Positions 48,301-57,400 of a stretch of DNA of 64,000 nucleotides are shown here, piece after piece. Location: positions 124,583 through 188,582 of the forward strand of contig VWZS01003386.1 in NCBI GenBank assembly GCA_013397075.1, written 5' to 3'. The DNA comes from Rhabdornis inornatus (Eukaryota > Chordata > Aves > Passeriformes > Rhabdornithidae). Position numbers and translations under genes: made by a program. The notes under the pieces were generated by a model, which had not been told where the DNA came from, ran no database searches, and saw only the letters and a list, made by a program, of their open reading frames with translations. How positions within the stretch are numbered: position 1 is the stretch's first letter; each line of letters begins with the position of its first letter.

Positions 48301-51266
48301 CTTCGGGCCTATGATATGCTATATAAATAACATTTTACATCTTTGGTAATGGTACATAATGTAAAAAATGCTGCCATTGACTTTCTTGAAGTAGCTGCTT
48401 TCCCTTAAGCAGATTCCATTGAAATAATGGCAACTCCATTACATAGCCAGAAATGGACCCAGACATAGGAAGTTCCTTCTTGAATGAAGGGGTTGCCTGA
48501 GGCCAGACATTTTTGTCCACATATTATAAACAAGGAAAAGGAGCTAGTGGTGCTAAAGGAATACTGTTTGTTTAAATTATGATTGTCCCTGCCCTGAGGT
48601 TATTCTAACTGTGTTTAAATTATTAGAATTAGGTTTTCCTGTTTTCCTCCTTTTTTTCCTGTAGCTGTAGGACAAGGGTAGCAGGGAAAGTGTCTGCATG
48701 AATAGCATTGCCAGATGTGCTAGTAAACAAGTGGAAAAATGCTTATTTTTTGTAACTGTGTTCCCTGAGCTGTTACTTACAGCAATTGTAGGCAAGGTTC
48801 ACTCAGAAAGGCATTTATGTGTTTCCTCCTGAATGCCTCCCCCACTGCAATGGGCCTAATGCTTAACAGGGAACAGTCCTTGTGAGGCTGGTGAGGGCAC
48901 CTTTGTGCTTGAGTGCACCCAGAGGCACTGGCTGAGCAGGGGGCAGTGACTGAGCCCTTTGCTGGACTGGTGCTCCTGTGTCCCTGTACCCCTGACAGGT
49001 CATTAACCTGTCACAGACCACGGAGCTGCCCCTGGGCCAGGCCATGGAGCTGCCACTGGGACTCCAGAGCAGCAAGACAGGCACCAGCAGCAGATAAACC
49101 ATCCCTCCACTTCTGCTCCAGTAGCTCCAGACCTGGCTCCTGAACCTCACCGTGCACTGAACAGCCTCACTTGCTGTGTTCCAGCATGTTCCACACACCA
49201 GCCAGGCAGCAGTGCACACCTCCACCCTGCAGTCCATTACCCAATGCCAACACAAGGATGGACAGTACCTTTCTTTTCCCCTGTAAAGGGCACGAAGTCC
49301 TCTCTGTCCTTGTGCTCCAGCGCTTGCTTCTCCAGGTAGGAGAGCAGGCGCTCTCTGTCGAAGGGGCCTGTGGCAGCTTTAGTGGTCTGGTCCTTTTGCC
49401 GAAATCCCGCTGGAAGCAGGGCATTCTGTGAGAGACAGGGGCATGGAAAGGACAGGAGACAGCTTCACACAGTGTAATAACGACCATCTCAGTGTGGTGG
49501 GTTTTTAAGTGAAATCATTCTTTGCCTAATGCTCTTTGGTGACAGCAGTAACACACATTACTTAAATGTAACCATGAAGCCCAGAGTATCATTCAGTCTT
49601 CTTGATTTATTACCCATTAATATTTGCATTAACCATATTTGCAATCACAGCACCAAAGAATTAAGTAAGGTCAGAGTCCTTCGTTGCACATATTATAACC
49701 AGAGTTTGCAGTCCAGGTATATAGAACAGAGTTTGTTTTCTGTACATTTCCTTCTATTCCTTTACTCTTTTTCCCTCACTAAAAAAAACATTCCTTTCAT
49801 TCTAAAGCAGATGTCTCTCAGACTTCAGAAATTAATGGCATGAACTAAAGAGATTGGTGAATGAGGTAGACTTCAGCTATTCAGAGTATGAGGAAGCCAG
49901 CAGATAATTCCCACTTTCAACACGTAGCTGTGGGATCCTGTGATTTCATCGGCATCCTGTAACATAGGAATATGCATGAGGCCCCCACATTTCATTACAG
50001 GAAACCCCAGAAAGAAATGCAGGTGGGTGGACCTTGCAGTGCACATGCAGTAAAGCCAATGTGTTGAAGGTGCCCCAGAGTACTTCAGAAACATTTCCTG
50101 ACTGGCCAGAACATGCACAGTAAATCTGACTCATGGCAAATATCCTGGAAATTTTGAGCACATCCAGTGAACTCAAGTCACCAGTTATTTTACTGTGCAT
50201 GCACAAATGTCCCAGAGTGCTTCAAATTCACTGCACATACGTAGCATTAACTACAAATGCACCATGGCCTGATTTATTTGGTTGGTTGGTATTGCTTTTT
50301 TAATGGTTTTCTGTGTCTCCATTTGAGATGCCAGATACTTGAAAATACCAGAAAATGTAGAAGTGGGAGTAGTGTGGGAAGTGGCATCATGGAGGGAGAG
50401 AACAGTAAAGCCCCCATTAATTTCCAGGCAAACTGGTGCTGTAGAACTAGAAGATATAAATCTATCATGTTTCTCCAAATTCATTTTGCCTCCAGACAGA
50501 ACATTTTATCTGCCATTTTACCTGCCAGTTTTCAAACTCCTACATCAGTTTGAATATTTTTGGGTAGGTTCAGTCACAATTCCCTGCATGCTTGTGACTA
50601 TAACCTCATTATTGTAGGATCAAGTGGTTTCAGACCAGAGATCTTTAAATTCTTTGTGAGAACGTCTTCAAATATCCCAATTATTCTTAGTCTCTGGGAA
50701 ATGACAGTTGTGTAGCTGAATCCTACTTTTCTTAATCATGCCCAAATATGTTCTCTTCAGCTAAAAATATATGTGCTGAATGACATGGTCAACAGATTTC
50801 AGAAGTTCAAAAGACCTGATTCCATAAACGCAGGTTTATGTTTGTTTATTGCTGTGCTCTGAAATAGCAGCCATATAAAGCTTCTCACTGTGTTGCAGTG
50901 TGCCAACATGATTAAAGATTTAGATTGCAGACAACCTCATGTCTTAATAGACATGGGATAGACCAAGAGCACAATGGCTTTTAGAAAAGTAGCACATCAC
51001 AGCAGGAATAGAACCAAAATGTCTGTAGCTGAGCTGCTCATACTTTAGGGTACACTGTCCCCACTGTAACAGAATACAAACAAAAAATGCTGCAGTGTGT
51101 GGCATTTCTAACAGGCAGCATTGCAATTATCACCACTAACCTCGGGATCAAGGTCATCAAGAACATGCTCTAGCTGCTTCAGTTCATCCTCTGAGAGCTT
51201 GCTGAGTATTTCATCCTCGTTGATGTTCTTGTACTTCTCCAGCTCCTTTCGAAAGGGCAGAGACAT
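30308..51266 (-). CDS. TMOD2: TMOD2, tropomodulin-2 (neuronal tropomodulin), complete coding sequence in nine exons
   Basis: Joining 51266-51141, 49425-49269, 38025-37903, 36833-36747, 34124-33994, 33402-33295, 33025-32882, 32566-32422 and 30342-30308 gives 1056 bases: 351 codons plus TAG, with all eight junctions GT-AG and in phase. Tropomodulins cap actin pointed ends with tropomyosin in the cytosol. Expected layout: first tropomyosin site about 1-40, actin site about 48-95, second tropomyosin site about 105-145, leucine-rich-repeat actin-binding domain about 165-340, basic C-terminal helix. TMOD2 rather than TMOD3 or TMOD1 is chosen on [39 protein letters not shown] and [16 protein letters not shown]. 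The extreme C-terminus, VEGERQ, leans towards TMOD3. The start context is GCC before ATG. No frameshift or missing segment. TMOD2 is mainly neuronal in mammals. Confidence 0.96.
30343..32421 (-). other. TMOD2: TMOD2 intron between coding exons 8 and 9
   Basis: A 2.1-kb AT-rich intron with no recognisable exon or transposable element. Confidence 0.85.
32422..32566 (-). CDS. TMOD2: TMOD2 coding exon 8
   Basis: 145 bases: acceptor [58 protein letters not shown], then one base of a split codon before a GTAAGA donor. Encodes the last leucine-rich repeat and the capping helix that contacts the actin pointed end. Confidence 0.96.
32567..32881 (-). other. TMOD2: TMOD2 intron between coding exons 7 and 8
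   Basis: A 315-base intron (GTAAAG to CACAG) that stays open in the exon 7 frame. Unspliced reading would therefore join both exons into one 217-codon frame with a non-conserved insert. The GT-AG boundaries and family alignment show it is an intron. Confidence 0.9.
32882..33025 (-). CDS. TMOD2: TMOD2 coding exon 7
   Basis: 144 bases, 48 codons in phase 0: [48 protein letters not shown], with acceptor CCTTCAG and donor GTAAAG. This is the most conserved part of the leucine-rich-repeat domain ([16 protein letters not shown]). Confidence 0.96.
33295..33402 (-). CDS. TMOD2: TMOD2 coding exon 6
   Basis: 108 bases, 36 codons in phase 0: [20 protein letters not shown] then [16 protein letters not shown], with acceptor CACCCTAG and donor GTGAGT. 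Leucine-rich repeats 1-2. The residue before F in VKTF is T, where human TMOD2 has K. Confidence 0.95.
33403..33993 (-). other. TMOD2: TMOD2 intron between coding exons 5 and 6
   Basis: A 591-base intron with no recognisable embedded feature. Confidence 0.88.
33994..34124 (-). CDS. TMOD2: TMOD2 coding exon 5
   Basis: 131 bases: acceptor TTGTGTTGCAG, a split N codon, [43 protein letters not shown], then a GTAGAT donor. It opens the leucine-rich-repeat domain. The ATG at 34124 is internal and not a start. Confidence 0.95.
34125..36746 (-). other. TMOD2: TMOD2 intron between coding exons 4 and 5
   Basis: A 2.6-kb intron of AT-rich unique-looking sequence. No exon, RNA gene or clear repeat was recognised. 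Confidence 0.85.
36747..36833 (-). CDS. TMOD2: TMOD2 coding exon 4
   Basis: 87 bases between a TTTCAG acceptor and a GTAAGC donor. Encodes [14 protein letters not shown] followed by a Gly/Asp/Lys-rich tail ending GKGIVR. The tail ([12 protein letters not shown]) is the part most changed from the mammalian protein and corresponds to the variable linker before the leucine-rich-repeat domain. Confidence 0.93.
36834..37902 (-). other. TMOD2: TMOD2 intron between coding exons 3 and 4
   Basis: A 1.1-kb intron containing an old CR1 fragment (about 37050-37265) in the middle. Confidence 0.85.
37050..37265 (-). mobile_element. Diverged CR1 LINE 3'-end fragment, antisense orientation
   Basis: The blocks agctggaaggagccactgtg, ggtcatcttgtcaagcctct, ctggagtctgaaaacaccca, aggatggaaatcccacaacc and ttgtttcaatgctacactcc match the order of blocks in the reverse complement of CR1 3' ends, at much greater divergence than the copies at 6324 and 23798. 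This suggests an older insertion. Confidence 0.65.
37903..38025 (-). CDS. TMOD2: TMOD2 coding exon 3
   Basis: 123 bases between a TTCTTATCTTAG acceptor and a GTTAGA donor. Encodes [20 protein letters not shown] then [20 protein letters not shown], the second tropomyosin-binding region. FIPKEKP and TELYDLA are TMOD2-like. Phase 1 on entry and exit. Confidence 0.95.
39389..39414. repeat. 13-bp perfect tandem duplication
   Basis: Two adjacent copies of tacatcttttatc in the large TMOD2 intron. Confidence 0.95.
42295..42320. repeat. (TTTA)n-like short tandem repeat
   Basis: About five ATTT/TTTA units in an AT-rich stretch of the large TMOD2 intron. Confidence 0.8.
43411..43720. repeat. Polypyrimidine-rich tract on the plus strand
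   Basis: About 300 bases strongly biased to C and T on the plus strand (runs such as cttcccctcttttccttccc), hence purine-rich in the TMOD2 transcript. The long minus-strand open frames here (43406-43618, 43410-43616), rich in Gly, Glu, Lys and Arg, are by-products of this composition. Confidence 0.8.
45251..45280. repeat. 15-bp perfect tandem duplication
   Basis: Two adjacent copies of tctaagtaacttcca in the large TMOD2 intron. Confidence 0.95.
49269..49425 (-). CDS. TMOD2: TMOD2 coding exon 2
   Basis: 157 bases in phase 0 after a CTCTCACAG acceptor: [20 protein letters not shown], then [20 protein letters not shown] and [12 protein letters not shown], with the G codon split at the GTACTG donor. 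It contains the N-terminal actin-binding segment (the LLPAGFRQ and GPFDRE motifs are near-invariant in tropomodulins). Confidence 0.95.
49426..51140 (-). other. TMOD2: TMOD2 intron between coding exons 1 and 2
   Basis: A 1.7-kb intron with no recognisable embedded feature. Confidence 0.85.
51141..51266 (-). CDS. TMOD2: TMOD2 coding exon 1 (start codon)
   Basis: 42 codons from [20 protein letters not shown] to DDLDPE, then a GTTAGT donor at 51140-51135. This is the first tropomyosin-binding helix; KYKNI and [15 protein letters not shown] match the family closely. The upstream part of the exon is 5' UTR with a CAG repeat. Its acceptor is unresolved; AG at about 51330-51335 is one possibility. 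Confidence 0.95.
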
Positions 51267-51267
51267 G

Positions 51268-51300
51268 GCTGCTGCTGCACTGCTCTGCTGCTGCTGCTGC
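51268..51300 (-). repeat. TMOD2: Interrupted CAG repeat in the TMOD2 5' UTR
   Basis: On the coding strand, GAGCAGCAGCAGCAGCAG, then GCAGTGCAGCAGCAGCC, then ATG. The interrupted CAG tract runs right up to the start codon. It is short and has several interruptions. Confidence 0.85.
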
Positions 51301-52100
51301 TCAGGATTTCAACCATCCAGGGCCACTGAGCTCCTGCTAACAATAGAGCATTGTGAGGATCTCCATCTAGCTGAGAGTCCCGGAAAGCCCACGTGCTGAG
51401 GGTCACATTGACACTTATTAATGAAAACAAAGCAGCAAGATGTCCTGGCACGGCACAGGCGGTGTGGGACGTCCTGGGCAGAAGGAGCCAAGGAATAGCA
51501 AGGATGGGTTCAGTGTGCTTGGGGGAAGCAGCAAACAGCAGCTTTGAGACACAGATAAGGAAAATATTAGTAACTTTGCCTTTTTCATAGAAATATAGCT
51601 GGTTTATTTCATCTGCTTGGAAACAGTATCTGTTTGCTCTTTCAGCCAGAAGCAAAGGAAACTGGTAGAGTCACAGACAGCAGTCCCACACTGACAAACA
51701 AAAACCAGAATGTAATGCCTTGAGGTATTCTATCTTATCTCAGCTTTGCTGGTTGCTGAAAGCTAACCCACATCATCTTGGCTGACTTTTTGGCACATTC
51801 TGGTTACCTAAGCATCTTTCAGGTACACTGGTAGTTAGTCTTACTTCAGCATGTTTGGATACAAATGACAGCACTTATCATCAAAATTCTTGGAGTGAGG
51901 AGATGCTAGCTATAGCTCAAAATATCTGTAATTCAGTCTGCTACATGGGGGACCCGCATAAGTTTAAAACAGTCATGAAAAATATATGGACTTAGTATTT
52001 CACAAACTCTTTTAGTTTCAACATTTGAATATGATTCCTTGTTAGATGATCCCAACCAACCAGGAACAAGAAGATCTCATTTGCATGACCACAACAGTCA

Positions 52101-52134
52101 TTGTCATATTATCTGTCATATGACAATATGACAA
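52101..52134. repeat. Nested perfect inverted repeat
   Basis: Outer arms TTGTCATATT and AATATGACAA (10 bp, perfect) enclose 14 bases that contain the 10-base palindrome GTCATATGAC. It could form a stem-loop with an alternative inner hairpin. Confidence 0.9.
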
Positions 52135-54407
52135 AGGACTCTCTGTCTTTACTTGCTCTTTTTTTTCTTGTCCAGAACAAATTCTAGAACCAGAATCAGC
52201 CTGTAAAGGGATAAAGTGGAAGAATGAACTTCTGATCAGAATCAGCATTAACTGGGGACTTTCAGTGTGCTCCAGGACCTCCCAAGTGTGCCAGTTTCCC
52301 ACAGCAGCACCAGCACTCTCCAAATGACACAGTCAGCTGAGCAGTTTTACAGCTGAGTTTTTGCATTCACAAATTTCAGAGTTATGGTTGATATGGAAAC
52401 CATCCAACTGCCACCTACCACTGACTTATGTATCAACCCCAAGTGTAATTTCCTTTGGCCAGGTTTTTAGTTGTCATAAGCTGATAAAATCCATGTGGGT
52501 TCTGTTGCTTGCCATATGAGCTAGAAGCCTGATTTTTTTCTTTCATTCCAAATACAAATGAAAATATTTCATTTACTTAGGAGTTTCACTATTTAAATAT
52601 TAAAATATATCTCATTTTTCAATTTAACAAAAACACTAGAAATCAGCAACCTACTGAAAGGGAAGGAAATAATCAGTGGATTTACAAATTTGAAATATCT
52701 GGAATTCTATGACTACTGCAAGGCACATTAAACCTTGACCTAAAACAATTATCCAGTTCCAAGAAAAATTATTAATTTGCCTAAACACTTTCTTTTTTTC
52801 TGCTCTGTCTGTGGCTGCTGTTCCCCTAGCACAACATCATCATCAAGCCATTCCCAATGTCAGGATAGAATTCAACCATTCTTCAAATTGAGAGTTTAGT
52901 TTTAGGGAGGTAGTTGGCATCTGATGTTTCACAAAGTTACAACAGTTGCAAAATTTTCTTCTAATACCAAAATTCATCTTATGCGATGAATGTGGGGGAT
53001 ATTTTGACCAAAAACAGTACAAAGGAGCTGATGTTTTTGTGTACTTTGTTATTAAGAAGAACACAAGTTTGATTTGTGTTTAATCCATGCAATTTTTTGT
53101 CAAAATTACTTGTTAGATAATGAAAGCATTTTATTTAAAAATGATAAGTATATTTTTTAGACTGTAAAACCAAATTGAGCTGCAGTACAACATTCTGCAC
53201 TAAGGCATCAGGTGCCTTCTCTGAGTTCCTTTGGATAAACTCATTACAAACATAACATTTCAGCTAGCAGTCATTAACTGAGCTAAAAAATTTCTTTGAG
53301 GGGATTACAGCTTTTAAGAACTATTTAAGTTTAAATGCTTATTTTATTAGAGTTTAATCACATCCCTGGAAAAGACAGAAATGTAATCCCAAGGTTAGGG
53401 CAATTAAATATTGTAAGAAAAGCAACTTTTAAGAGTCCAAGACAGTTTCCCTGGCTGAGGGTCAGCAGTGCAGTTGTGCAGGACTCCTGGTAGCAGGACC
53501 TCTCCCTTGGATGTACAGCACTGCAGGATTACAGTGAGGAATTGTGGCACTGGGATCAGCAAGGCCATGGATCTCAAGAGTCCTGTGAGCTCTGCAAAGC
53601 TGAACCAGGTGCTTGGTATGATTGTGTGCACCAGACACCCCCAAATTCCCTGTGAATTGCCCAAATGCTCAGCCATAAAGGGAAGATGTGCCAGGAGACA
53701 TTTTGAACAGGTGACAGCTCTCAATGTTGTAACTTTTAATTATTAAGAAGAGAAGGTGTTTGACCATGTCCAGCAGGGATACCCCAAAGGGAAATTTAAA
53801 CCCAGATATTACAGGTGTATCAACCTAACTTCTCTCATGGCATGAAGTACTGTGTTGAATAACCCTTATTAGATTGATAGTGCATGGAAGAGCCTGAAAT
53901 TGTGCTTTTCTTGCCTGCACATATTTGCAACAGGAATTCCCTTAATATTTTCCCTTTCACAACAGAATCCTACTCTTTTGTGACTGAACAAAAGCAGAAG
54001 ACACTGCTTAGGGAACTTCTTTGTCCACAATCCCTGAAAGCAGTAAAGCTTTTCTGGAGCTTTCACTCTGCTGCACAGGCTGCTGCAGGCTGGGCTGAAA
54101 CACCCATTGCTCATGTCCTGGGTTTATGCTCTCTATTGACCTTTCACCAGAGTCACAGTATCAGAAATTAAGGGAACAAGATAAATCCAACAATTCAGCA
54201 CCAGTCAGACTGGGAAGGAAATGCTGAACTCTTGATTCACTCTGGAAACTGCTGTCTAATGTGATAATGATGTCTGCCTTCCTGATTGGATTTGATACTG
54301 TAATTTTGTGTATGTAAACAGAGCCATAAGCTGTCTGTGCAGCTCCTTACTGTGGCCTGAGTGTGCACAACTATTTACTTCTTGCATACTATATCCATTG
54401 GATTTGC

Positions 54408-54437
54408 TTTGTTATGACTTTGTTATGACTTTGTTAT
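54408..54437. repeat. 11-bp tandem repeat
   Basis: About 2.7 units of tttgttatgac. Confidence 0.92.
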
Positions 54438-57400
54438 GTGTGAAAACTTTCATTAGTTAAAAAAGCAGTTCTAACCCAGAGCTCCCTGCTGCTGCTATTT
54501 TGAGCATATAAAAGCAGCTCATGTGTCACACAGCAGAAGGGAGATGTCCAGTCTAACCACAGAGGAAAGACACTTGAATGTTACACTGCATTAAGGACAT
54601 TGAGAGAAGCAGGATGAGGGACCATGGATAACACTGTGCAGTTCCCCTTCAAACTCACTGGGAAGAGTGAAAGAGATTAAGGAACGGGGGAGCACATATC
54701 CCACTTGTTTTTCTGCACTGAGTTTCAGTACAGAGAATCTTAGTTTCTCATGGGCCTAAGCCCCACTGTTAAACAGCAAAGCCCAACAGGTGAGATCTGT
54801 ACTCGTTCTGGATGGGGCAGAACTGTAAGAGGCATTTCTGCTACCCATGTGCTACTTTCAAACCTTTGTGGAGCACAGAGGTTTCACAGAGAGCTTCAAA
54901 GAACCGCTTGCTACAGTTGTATTTCTGATTCCTTCTAAAGAAAAAAATACGTATGGTTTTATTTGGGGCAGCTTTTCACCTATTCCTGTCAACATCAGGA
55001 TTCAAAACATGTTTTCAAAGAGAAAAAGGGTGTCATTAGTCAACCTACATAAAATCCTTATTGCTCAGCATGGTTAACACCTGCTGTGATATAACCCCTC
55101 TGTACCTTGCCATGTTCCATAAGTACTTTTTTGTTACGCTTACACACTTCTGAAAGGGCTTTCTAGAGGAGCCAAGCTGTGGTTTCTGCTGATACCATAA
55201 CACTGTTGTAATCTTCTACTGCTGATACAGATGTTTCTTTCTGAGAGTGAATGACTCGTCTGCTGAATTAGTGCTGAATGTCACAGGGGTCCCACTTGCA
55301 TTTGCTTGGCTCCCCTAGGAAGTGTTGGAACAACCTGAACTGTAGAATCTCCTATGGACCAGCAGCTACAAGTGCACTTCAGGTCCCTCCTGCTGTCTAA
55401 AACACAGACTACACACTTAGAGACACATCTGTCTCTGGGGTCCTGCAGAGAGGAGAATGCTGTGACACAGAGGAGGTGATTTTCCAGGCTTGATAGTGTG
55501 TATAAGCTAAGAATTAAGCTGCATGACAATGTGCATTATGAAGTATAGAGACACGTGATGAATGCGAAATAATCTATTCATAGAGTTCTTCGTATTTTTA
55601 TTGGGGAAAAAAAGTATTTTTTTATAATAAGGTTTGAGAAATTGTTCTTATTTTTGCAAATCACGGCAACTGATCTTTAGAAAGGAAATCCTGATGCATG
55701 ACCTATTTTAAACTATCTCTGTATCCATAGCGGTGGATATCTCTGTTTTGAAAAACAATTGTGAAACTGATCTGTAAATGTAGAAAAAAATCTTCCCTTT
55801 CTTTAAATAGACCTATGTAGCTAAACATGAAAATAAAAACCAGGTGGAATTAATCCCAAGTTAAATTGATACTGGACCAAATAAATAGGATTGGGGCCAT
55901 TATGATTAAGAGCCGTATTTGTGCAACACAAGCAGATGCTCAGTAGAAGGAGGATGATTGTCCCATGCTGTCCAGGCAAGGGAGTGTCCCCACCAACACA
56001 CTGAATCCAGTGCCAGACAGGAAACATCTCTGCTGTCTGGGAATGGCTATGAAAAATAAAGCTGCGCTTCTAAAAGCTCAAACTTAAAAAAATATATATA
56101 TAAATACTCCACTGTTTGACATATAAATAAGGTTATTTTTTAATTTTCATACTTAAAAGGCAAGACAAATGTACCAATATACTTTCTAACCATGAACATA
56201 TGGGGGATGTATACTGGGAGATCCTGTTTTGCAGTAGGAGGTTCATAAATCTCATAAAAGTTAGAAGGAATGCATTAGGGCCAGCACAGAACACAAGTGT
56301 GGTAGGAACACAGCATTACAAAACTGGGATTTGTGTGTGCACAATGAGAACAAGTATTAGCTACAGGTCCTGATGTAGATACAGCAGACATATCAAAGAA
56401 ATTCACATAGGTAGAAAATGGAAGAGAGAACCGTAGAAAAATATTTCCTCTTCTAAAATCCCCCAACTTTTCTACCTGTTCCAAAAAAAAAAAACAAACA
56501 AACTTCATAAGAACTTCCAAACATAAAAACATAAAAGGTACTTAACTGCTCCAGTTTAGTCACCTTTTCTAACCCTTTTACATTCATGACAAGCATGGTC
56601 ACTTTGTGGATCAGAGCAAACCACCTGTTTGAGGACTTGTAGAACTGGGTCCTTCAGAGGGTGTCCCTGGAGCTGGCAGGGGAGAGAGCTCAACTGCTCT
56701 TGGCACTGTCTCATGGCTGGCTCTGGGAGAGTCAGAGTGGGGCCAAACCTCTTCTATTCCCAGCCCAGCTGCCATCCTTTGTTATATTGCAGCTAAGAAT
56801 CCCTCAAAATCCCTGTATATTTAAAATGTTGTTTTTCACCAGAGCTAATGTAGGGATACTTCATGCTCTGTTCCCAGCAACTGGTTTAGTCCTATACAGA
56901 GAGCAGTGAATAACAATTATGTTGTCCTGATATTAGACTAGACCTGAAATTTTAGGATAATCATTCAGTGATGAAAAACTCCCCTCGATAATTGGATGTG
57001 GCATTCTGAACCTTGGTAATGTTTATGCTACTCTATAGTTTACATCACAGTTGGCTGCTTAATTGCAAATAAAATATGAAACATTAATTCACTGTAATGG
57101 GACTTCAGTCATGTCCTTTATAAAAAAATAACCACCACGTAAATTGCAAAATTATCCATATGAAAGCACCATTATTTATAGAAGACATAAAGGGATGTAC
57201 TCCCTCTGATTCAGAGAACATGAAAGGTTTTTCCCTGGTGATTAAAGAAAGATGAAACATAGATGCTTCTCTCACAGAGGCAAGATGTTACATAATGACC
57301 AATTTCTGATTGTTGCTAAAATAACATTAGTGGTATTACTCATAACCATTCAAGACATGAAATTGAGTCCTGGAAAGGAAGTATTTCTTTACAATGCCTG

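Larger units (their letters stand above)
38026..49268 (-). other. TMOD2: TMOD2 intron between coding exons 2 and 3
   Basis: The largest intron within the coding region, 11.2 kb. It contains a 13-bp tandem duplication (39389-39414), a (TTTA)n-like tract near 42295-42320, a polypyrimidine-rich stretch (43411-43720) and a 15-bp tandem duplication (45251-45280). No embedded gene or RNA is supported. Confidence 0.8.

Noticed and set aside
30308..51266. Assignment of the tropomodulin gene to TMOD3, TMOD1 or TMOD4
   Set aside because: Exons 1, 3, 4, 5 and 8 carry TMOD2-type residues (KNI near the N-terminus, [26 protein letters not shown]). Only the last residues lean to TMOD3.
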